A stretch of DNA of 64,000 nucleotides, from NCBI GenBank assembly GCA_958295665.1, contig OY282559.1:131233241-131297240 (forward strand), written 5' to 3'. Shown piece after piece: positions 56,573 through 64,000 of the stretch; the stretch's first letter is position 1, and the number at the start of each line of letters is the position of its first letter. Source of the DNA: Tipula vernalis (taxonomy: Eukaryota; Arthropoda; Insecta; Diptera; Tipulidae). Both the position numbers and the translations under genes were made by a program. Under the pieces are notes generated by a model. That model ran no database searches. It was not told the origin of the DNA and saw nothing but the letters and a program-made list of their open reading frames with translations.

Positions 56573-58317
56573 ATGATTAAGATATCACAAATTAACCTTC
56601 ACTTTTCTAAGGCTGCTTCGGAAGAGCTACTCTAGACTAGGTCGGGTGAGGATGTGATATTAATCCAAGAACCTTGGATTAATAACAACATGATCTGTTG
56701 CCTCAGAACCAAGGGGTACAAAATTATATCCTCCAGTAAGTCTGGGATGATCAGATATTATATTCTTGGGGAAAATAATATTAATCTTTTCCTTCTCTCT
56801 CAATACAGCAATGGTGACACTACTGCAGTTAGCCTGGAAGTAGGCACTTGTAGATTCTGGCTAGTTTCAGCCTACATGGACAGGGAGAAAGAGGTTCCTC
56901 CGGATAACCTGGAGGAGCTGATCCATGAAGCGGAACAATCAAAGGTAGGTGTGGTACTGCGGTTAATGCTAATGCGCATCACACTATCTGGAAAGCAAGG
57001 ACATTAATTAAAAAGGTGAGTCGCTTTTTGATTATTTCATGAGTACTAACCTTTCAGTATGTAATATTGGGCGGGAACCCAAATTTATTACTAGTAACAG
57101 GCAGGATGTTCTAGACGTGTCCCTTGCCTCAAATAATATTCTTCATATGGTCAAAACTTGGAGGGTGGATAAGGAACACTCCTATTCTGATCATCGATAT
57201 TTAACCTATAGCCTCGGTATTTACTCTGCTACCCGGGAAGCCCTCAGGAACCCTAGAAGGACCAACTGGAGCAAATATGGGGAATTATTGGAGGATAAGT
57301 TACCGTGGAGGGCTATGGAGCCCCAACGATCGTTAGGGAACTGGAGGACATGGTGGCTAGCGTTACTAGCGCATGCAACCAATCTTTTCGTGCTGCCTTC
57401 ACACTGGCTAAGCCTAGAGGTAGGCAAAAACCAGTATGGTGATCCAGGGACCTGGGAACCTATCGTAAGGCTTGTAGGACAGTCTTTAATAGAGCCAGGA
57501 ATACAAGGGAGGCTCAGGATTGGGACTCCTATAACTAGAAACTCGGAATTTATAAGAAAGAATTAATAAAGGCACAAAGAAGGTCTTGGAGAATCTTCTG
57601 TGATAAAATGGAAGAGGTATCCGAAACCTCCCGCCTTAGGAAGATTCTTTCCAAAAGTACAGGTAGTCCGAGTTTTTTGATAAAACTTTTTTAATTGATC
57701 TTGGACAGCTTCTAGTGGACAATCTGTGGAGCTTCTCTTCGAGACACACTTCCCAGTGAACTTTGAAGACTTGTTGGTGCGTAGCAATCATCAGTAATCA
57801 CTGTCAGTAATCTCAGAGGATATCGTAATCAGGAAACACATCGCACTGAGTGGTTTTAAACCATTTAAATCGTCTGGTCCGGATCAAATTATACCAGCGG
57901 AACTTTAAAACAACGTGGTTGAAGCATAATGTGTTTTCCTCAGACGATATCACAATCTATGTGGACAGTCAAGCGGCGATCCGGTCATTAGAATCGGTGT
58001 CTTTGGCCTCACGGGTGGCGTTGAGTTGCCACTCATCTCCAAATGAGATGGGTGGGCATTTCAATATCTAGGTAATCTGAGTCCCAGGTCACTCGAGCGT
58101 CATGGGGAACTGCAGGGTGGATGAACTTGCTAGGCATGGTACGACTCTCCAGCTGCAACCGGTAAGGGCAAGTCTGCGGAGGCCTATCACAGCGCTGAGA
58201 CAAGCACTTGGGAAGCAGGCGCTATCCTCAACGAGGAAAAGGTGGTTTAACACCCTCACCTGTAGAGTGCAAGACAAGTTTGGCCAAAGCTGGACTTGGG
58301 GCGCACTAAGGCATTAA
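56573..58317 (+). pseudogene. LOA copy D ORF2 remnant (endonuclease, RT stub, RNase H)
   Basis: It opens at ATG 56573 with ISQINLHFSKAAS; QEPWINNNMICCLRTKGYK and CRFWLVSAYMDREKEVP follow. The VDANAH block is shifted near 56960. The endonuclease end SDHRYLTYSLGI lies at 57039-57230 (57039-57566 open). A linker and a short RT start follow, then a deletion joins to SSDDITIYVDSQAAIRSLES (about 57934-57996), which is RNase H with its DSQ aspartate, GNCRVDELARHGTT, and a C-terminal ALRQALGKQALSSTRKRWF. The catalytic RT palm with YADD is missing. Confidence 0.75.
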
Positions 58318-58697
58318 TATCCCTACGCAGACGTGAGTTAAGAACGGTCGTGGGGATGCTCACGGGACACTGCCTTTTTAGAGAACATCCAAGAAGGCTT
58401 GGTTTTGGAGGCAAATGACTTCTGCAGAAGCTGATTGGACGAAAAAGAGGAAGAGACGTTCGCCCAACTACTTTGCTCGTGTCCAGCATTGGCTCTCTGA
58501 AGACACAAACACTTGGGTAAGTTCAGGGTTGATTGTGTCTCGGATCTCGAAAACATTAAAGTGCGGTACGTCTTACGCTTTATAAGTAGCTCAAAATGGT
58601 TCCATAGGGGTAAAAGGGGAGATATTCTGTGGTATCACAATGGACTGTCACCGGTCTAAGTGTGCATAAGCAGCCACTCTAACCTAACCTAACCTAA

Positions 58698-60876
58698 TAT
58701 AAAGCTTTGAACCTGGAACAATACAATCAAAACAAACACGTGTCTAACTAAAAACAAATTTTAAATTGGATTTTATAATGCTGACGATGGATGGTGCATT
58801 AAGGATTCTTTAGACCTATCGGCATAGTCATAAGTAAATTCCGCTCCTCCTTTTATATCGTCTTCTGCGTAAAGTAAAAGCCTTGGTATATTTTTAATGG
58901 CCATGGTCCTGGATATTAGATTTCCATTTCGCGAATGGTTGACAAGGTTTTAGTTGTTTATCAAGCATGATAGTGAAACGAAAATGTGAAATAATCCGTC
59001 CTGAAATAAGATTCAATGATCAACTGCTAATTACGTTATTTAAATACCGGCACAATAATTAGTATGTTTTCATGCAAAATATATAGTATTCATGATAAAC
59101 AGAAATCTTATTTGAGATATATTTCAAAATATATTGCAAAAGATTTATTTGGCGTTGCGAGAAATTGATTTTAGACAAAATTCGAAGCAAAGGCTGCTTT
59201 TATAATCCTGAAAATAAGTACCAAATAAAGTTCCTTCAATTTTTTTTTTGCGAATTTTGAATTTTTTTGCAATTACTTGAAGCTTAAAAAAGTTTCCCGA
59301 AGACTGTTTTATGTGAATTCTTTATTGCCTCAATTGCTCTGCACTCTGCACTCTTACCTTGAGTGTGTTATTTAGAGTGGGCAATCAATTCGTCAATTTT
59401 CATTTGTTCGTGAAGATTTTCGTACTTTAATTAAATTTATGTAGTGTAACGTTCTACCATTTAGCGTTACAGTATTGCACAAAAATATAAGTTACACACT
59501 TCGCCCTTTACTACTTATTGGCATACGATAACTCGCATTTTAATATAGAGGTCAAATTCAAACCCTTTGTATAGACGAGTCTAATCTTTTTCGAAGGGAC
59601 CGAATATTGTAAAGCTAAAACGGTAAGATCTACATCTCAAACGACACAACCTCCCTGACTGAATTTAAAGATAAGATAAGATAAGATAAGATTTGTACAA
59701 CGCAGGGCAACTGTTAAGCTGGTTACCTATAACATACTTCATGCTAAGTATGCCCATGTCAAATGATCACAGATTTATTCGAGCAACGCGGCAACTGAGT
59801 TACTTGAGCACATGCAACTACTGCTGCTTCATTCGATTATCACCTAATTATTCAACGAAATCTGTTACATAAGACACGATTCGGTGTCCGAACTGACTAG
59901 GAATCCTGAACCTGCGAGGGTCTCTAATACTACTGGATAAGGATTTATTAAATGTTTTAACTTATAGAAGAACCTACTTGAGCGAACTGTCGTATATCCA
60001 CATTACAGCTCGGTGTTTTGTTCTCACAAGTGCACCCTAACCCTTTAAAAGACCCTTGTTAGTAAAGAATTATTATATTATTAAAGTTAGTTGGTTAGTT
60101 GGGACACTTCTATTGTCAATCTTCCTTCCACTCACCATAAAGATGAGGAGGGTACTTCGCCCAAATAATTGCTTATGGTTATTTGTTTCATCCTTCTTCT
60201 GGTTTTCGCCTTTAAAATCAATGAAATCCACGAACATTCTTATGACCCCGAACACTTACCCCATGATCATCATCCTTAAACCCTGTTTCAGTTACATGTC
60301 AAGTTTTGTTCTAATTTTGAGAAAATCATAATCCATTCTACTATATTTTTAAATTTTATTCGTTAACATAAAGATTGCAAGTAATAATACTTACTTTCTT
60401 TGCGTCTGTAGCCGGCTTCGCTTTACTTACTCAGATTTCTCTAATCCATTGATATTTATTTAGTTATAAAATTGGCTCACAAAATCTAATCGCGAGAAAT
60501 TTACGTAATCAAGGCTTATCAGTGGATTAGGACCAAGGAAAACTACAGAAAACCTTGATCAAGAAAGTATTACAATATTAAGTACTACCTATAACGTTAT
60601 AAACTAATTTAGATTAAAAATAATTAATTCTTCAATCATGCAAAGATTAGCATTAAAATCCTCCTCCAATTCATCCCTTGGTTCGGATCTGCAATCTATT
60701 TCAACAATGTCAGAAACATCTACTCAGATCATCCTCTCCATAATCCTAATAAATAAAATCTACCAAAATTTAAATTTTCATTAATTCACTCATAAATAGA
60801 TTAAAATAAAATAATAATTTATATTAAACAAAATAAGAATAATAATATAAAATTCATCAATATGATACTAATCCAT
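58698..60876. other. AT-rich DNA, no gene seen
   Basis: It contains a short (AAGAT)n run of about five units at 59667-59692. The part next to 60876 should include the 3' UTR of the OTU-type element, but its end could not be placed. An open frame at 60056-60331 is hydrophobic and unrecognised. Confidence 0.5.
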
Positions 60877-62874
60877 TCAGTTTTGGCTGCTCCGATGATC
60901 TCGGTTAACATCTAAAACCCGGTCATTCTCACTTGACCAATCCAGACTCGATGAATCCCCTGAAGATGCATCTATCAAATCGTAAATCATTTCCGCTTTT
61001 TCTTTTAGCTTCTTTTTGTCTCTTGCGAGCAATTGCCATTCTTCATCAGATACGTTATATTTACTAAAGTCTGTTCTTAGCGATGTATTCCATGTGAAGC
61101 ATGGACGTCCAATTTTCTTATTATCATGTGTATACCTTATCACCGAATTTAACATATGGCCTCTGTTTCTTCTTAAGACATGACCCCAATAGCAAATGCG
61201 ATAAACTGTTACCCTCTTTGTAATTATTCTTCCTGATAGTGCCTCTCTTACACTTTTTCTGGACGGTCTGACGGATGAAAATTTTAACATTTCTGAAAGA
61301 ATTCTTCTTTCATAACGTTTAAGCTTTAATCTATTAGCTTTTGTTAATGTTGCTGCTTTTAAACCGTACGTTAATAGTGGAGCTATGATGGCTTTATACA
61401 TTTTTATGGCAGTCTCCGAAGGTATTTTATTTTTTCTAATAAATAACGATAAACTTTTGCTCACTCCTAATGCCTTACCACATCTCACTTTCACCGTCTC
61501 CTTTCTACTAAGACCGCTCGTAATATGCGTACCCAAATATTTTATAGTTTTTTTTACCTTGATCCACTTTCCTCCTATATTCAATCCTCGAACATCCTGA
61601 TAATCTTCTAAGGGAGATCTTATAAGAATCTCCGTTTTACTATCGTTTATTGTAAGACCTACCGATTCCAATAACGACACGATCTCCTCTACAATATTTG
61701 ACAGTTGTGACATATTAGTGTGCAATATTGTTATGTCATCAGCATAGGCTAGTAATAACGGCAACACAATGTCCTCATACTGGTTCAATTTAACATATGG
61801 TAGCAGTTCTGATAACGTTTGTAACACATTATCCAGAACGATATTAAACAGGTGGGGTGACAGTGGACAACCTTATTTCATTCCAATATTTTTATCTATC
61901 ATTTGCGTTCTTTGCTGGTAACAAATTACAGATGTTTTCTCCCAAAGACATGATTTTACAATCCTTTTGATTAAGTGGTGCGGTATATTTCCAAATTTAA
62001 GCATACTGGTGACAGATGCCAAATCAACGCTATCAAAAGCCCGACTTATGTCCAAAGACAATACGAAAAGCGTTCTTCCATGTCGCCATTCCTCTTCCAT
62101 CACTCTTCTTACCACAAACATGTGATCGTCTGTTGATCTATTTTTTAGGAAAGCCGCTTGATATGAACCCAATGTTACCGAATATTTTAATATTCTATTA
62201 AGCAATATCTTGGCATAAATTCTGTATCCTACCTCGGTGATTGTGATTCTTCTGAAATCAGATAATGTTCTTGGGTTAGGAATCTTCTTCAGTGGTATTT
62301 GAACTGTTTCCATCCACTCCTCTGGATTAGAGTTAGTGAGCCAGATTAACTGTAAGGTCCTTACTAACAGATTCCACCCTTCCTCATGCAAAGAGATTAT
62401 TAGTTGTAAAGGTATCTGGTCTAACCCAGCTGCCGTTCCTGCCTTCATTCCCTTTACAATATCCAAGATTTCCTCTGGACTTGGCGGCTCCTCCATCGGC
62501 CAATAGTCATTTTCTATTATTAGTGGTACTTGGGTACCTCGAGAGTTTTGTAACTCTCGTTCCCACTGCGCTATAGAAATAAAACCGGACGAATTCTGGC
62601 TGCTGTCTCGTTTGAATTGTTTCAGAAAATGAAATGTTCTTTTCATTCTTTCCTGGGGTTTATATTGACCGATCTCTGTAAAAAATTGTTGACACTGTTC
62701 CAATCTTGCTCTAATATATTGCTGGTTAAGAGTTTGTCTTTTTTGAACCACCACACTTCTGTCTATGTTATTTCTTCTCATCAAATAAGTTGCATGTCGA
62801 AGGTTTGCTGAACATTTTCTTCTTCTCGGAGTAAGTGTAAGTGGTTTTTTTAAGTGACAATTTGCAGCTGGCAT
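60877..62874 (-). pseudogene. RTE-like reverse transcriptase with one nonsense codon
   Basis: Frame 62874-61873 holds the linker and RT fingers/palm: GMKAGTAAGLDQIPLQLIIS, WMETVQIPLKKIPNPRTLSD, FRRITITEVGYRIYAKILLN, and LSLDISRAFDSVD (catalytic aspartate). A TAA at 61873-61875 stands exactly where glutamine is expected in the QGCPLSP block; GCPLSPHLFNIVLDNV follows in the same frame. The second part (to 60877) has LLAYADDITIL (catalytic pair), TIKYLGTHITSG, LLTYGLKAATLTKANRLKL and a long basic/acidic C-terminus. A single CAA-to-TAA change would explain the break. Confidence 0.8.
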
Positions 62875-63841
62875 TTAGTCCTGGTGGAATATGAACGCAT
62901 ATTACAATGAATTGCTTACTCTCGTTAAGGCATATCGTTGCATAACACATACGCTCCGATATTCCAAAAAATCTTATAATTCGTATATTGCTGTTCCGTC
63001 TAACTAGTAATGCAACCCCATTTCTGTTTGATATTCTTCTACTTGTAGTGGTTATTTCTTTCCTATTTCCACTCAAAAACCATCTATAATTGGTGCTTAA
63101 AAATTCAGAAGCTACTATATTTGTTTCTTGTATAGCCACAATATCTAACTCATTCTCAATCCACAATCTGTCTAATTCTTCTCTTTTTTTAAGGTTTGCA
63201 CAGCCTCTAACATTCATTGTGCCCAATCTAATCTTCTTGGGGATGTTATTTAATGTGACACTTTCGTTTAGCGAAGGGAAATTTAACTCGTCCATAAGTC
63301 TAAAATTGCTTGAATCTGTGTACACGTTCCTGTATTTGTCAATGATTGGTAAAGTTTGTAATGGCATTTCTCCAATATTTTTTAATGAATTTATTACTGT
63401 ACTATAGTGATTATTACTATAGTATAGTCTTAATATCCAATTATAGTCGTCCCCAAATATGATCGGCATATTATAATCCTGAAATATTTCAATTCTTACC
63501 TGATACTTTTCCGATACAACCAATAAAGTTTCCTCTCCTAACCAAACTCCATCTTCAGCAATGTGCGCTATGTAAGCCAGAATCATTTCGTCCTCCGTTC
63601 CCTGAATACTTAGCACTTCTTGCGCCGACGAAAGTAAACTGAGATTATACCTCGGCGTACCGCGGTTCTCATATAGATAATCGATTACTTCCATCCGCAT
63701 TATTTTTGACATATGAGCACATTCTTTTGAAAAGGGATGTACTCCATAAAGCTGGTTTGCAATTGCCGTTAACAAGCAATTTCCATTTCCTGGAATTTCA
63801 ATTATTCTAAGATCCACCTGTTGCTCCATGCCGTCTTGCAT
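62768..63841 (-). CDS. OTU-like cysteine protease fused to AP endonuclease (truncated)
   Basis: A 357-codon frame. Residues 10-150 fit an OTU domain: IPGNGNCLLTAIANQLYG with the candidate nucleophile C22, and LRLYYSNNHYSTV with the candidate histidine H145. The usual GDGNC reads GNGNC, so the conserved aspartate is changed. OTU enzymes remove ubiquitin-like modifiers; in a retroelement the role is unknown. From residue 205 an AP endonuclease begins (RLGTMNVRGCANL, DIVAIQETN with E239, GVALLVRRN, VICVHIPPG) but stops at about residue 322. The GDFN and SDH blocks are absent and the last 35 codons are out of frame with what follows, so a deletion removed the endonuclease C-terminus. Confidence 0.75.
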   Translation of the reverse strand: MQDGMEQQVDLRIIEIPGNGNCLLTAIANQLYGVHPFSKECAHMSKIMRMEVIDYLYENRGTPRYNLSLLSSAQEVLSIQGTEDEMILAYIAHIAEDGVWLGEETLLVVSEKYQVRIEIFQDYNMPIIFGDDYNWILRLYYSNNHYSTVINSLKNIGEMPLQTLPIIDKYRNVYTDSSNFRLMDELNFPSLNESVTLNNIPKKIRLGTMNVRGCANLKKREELDRLWIENELDIVAIQETNIVASEFLSTNYRWFLSGNRKEITTTSRRISNRNGVALLVRRNSNIRIIRFFGISERMCYATICLNESKQFIVICVHIPPGLNASCKLSLKKTTYTYSEKKKMFSKPSTCNLFDEKK

Positions 63842-64000
63842 TGGAAAACTAACTTACTTCTAGGTAAAAGTAAATTCGAAATTAGTGAAATTACACAACC
63901 TTATTGGAACCACTAATAATTGTTTTAATAATGTTAATTGAATAACTAACACTCCAGGGATAGTTTTGCATGCAGTATTGGCTTTTCAGTACCCAATTTA
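63842..64000. other. 5' flank of the OTU element
   Basis: Only 159 bases remain; they may hold the element's 5' UTR. No feature was recognised. Confidence 0.4.

Larger units (their letters stand above)
55060..58697 (+). mobile_element. LOA-type non-LTR retrotransposon copy D, RT deleted
   Basis: The 5' end (CGTCGCCTCCGGGTCCACGC at 55060) and the 3' end (AGCAGCCACTCTAACCTAACC...TAA, to 58697) are both present and match copy C. ORF1 and the endonuclease are recognisable, but most of the RT is missing: the sequence jumps from the RT start (FKSSGPDQIIPAEL near 57868) to the RNase H region near 57918. It is an internally deleted element with both termini preserved. Confidence 0.82.
60877..63841 (-). 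mobile_element. Non-LTR retrotransposon with OTU protease, endonuclease and RT
   Basis: Two long minus-strand frames encode, in order, an OTU-like domain, the N-terminal half of an AP endonuclease, and an RT with a long C-terminal extension. The RT C-terminus (YGLKAATLTKANRLKLKRYE and CYWGHVLRRNRGHML) resembles RTE-like elements. The endonuclease is truncated by a deletion and RT has one nonsense codon, so the copy is defective, but sequence decay is otherwise low. The 5' end lies near or beyond 63841 and the 3' end was not located. Confidence 0.75.

Noticed and set aside
58677..58697. A genuine telomeric tract
   Set aside because: Only three or four pentamers occur, always at the same place at the end of the LOA-type element, so they are the element's tail.
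60056..60331. 91-codon hydrophobic plus-strand frame
   Set aside because: The composition follows AT-rich DNA, and its antisense is also open. No family is recognisable.

Overview
The window reads as a gene-poor, AT-rich stretch of an insect nuclear genome, most likely a higher fly. There is no operon-like gene packing. Almost all recognisable coding matter belongs to transposable elements of families known from insects (BEL/Pao, jockey, R1 and LOA-type non-LTR elements, hAT, piggyBac, Transib). The one clearly host-derived gene is a broken copy of kinesin-associated protein 3 (Kap3). The fly assignment is an inference from the element mix and the AT content.

Layout. 1-5.6 kb: a decayed BEL/Pao retrotransposon (gag, protease, RT/RNase H, integrase, plus strand), split by the 3' tail of another non-LTR element. 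5.6-9.9 kb: AT-rich DNA, then a 270-340 bp satellite-like tandem array. 9.9-13.3 kb: LOA-type copy A (minus). 13.5-15.5 kb: a minisatellite and an unidentified minus-strand coding remnant. 15.75-22.36 kb: a near-complete jockey-type element bounded by a 13-bp target duplication and interrupted in ORF1 by a 1,810-bp hAT element with a perfect 8-bp target duplication. 23.7-24.66 kb: a long GACAGACT octamer array. 28.29-33.18 kb: an R1-clade element inserted inside a (CA)n microsatellite, with an intact 998-codon ORF2. 34.28-36.65 kb: a TTAA-flanked fold-back element beside a piggyBac transposase remnant. 36.86-39.06 kb: the Kap3 pseudogene. 39.2-40.5 kb: a Transib transposase remnant (minus). 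40.5-42.8 kb: LOA-type copy B (minus). 43.2-44.1 kb: tandem 145-bp units in a palindromic array. 48.1-51.8 kb and 55.06-58.7 kb: LOA-type copies C (minus) and D (plus), both with 5' and 3' ends but internally deleted. 53.4-54.5 kb: another decayed non-LTR RT (minus). 60.9-63.84 kb: a non-LTR element (minus) whose first ORF joins an OTU-type cysteine protease domain to an AP endonuclease.

The genes do not form a pathway. The window is best read as layers of insertions of different age. The jockey element, its hAT passenger, the R1-clade element and the OTU element look youngest, with long open frames. BEL/Pao, LOA copy A, piggyBac and Transib are old and broken. I found no rRNA, tRNA or CRISPR array, and no clearly new multi-gene system. 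The items most worth a second look are the OTU-endonuclease-RT element, the microsatellite-resident R1 element, the CCTAA-repeat tails of the LOA-type copies, the clean hAT-in-jockey nest and the disrupted Kap3 copy.
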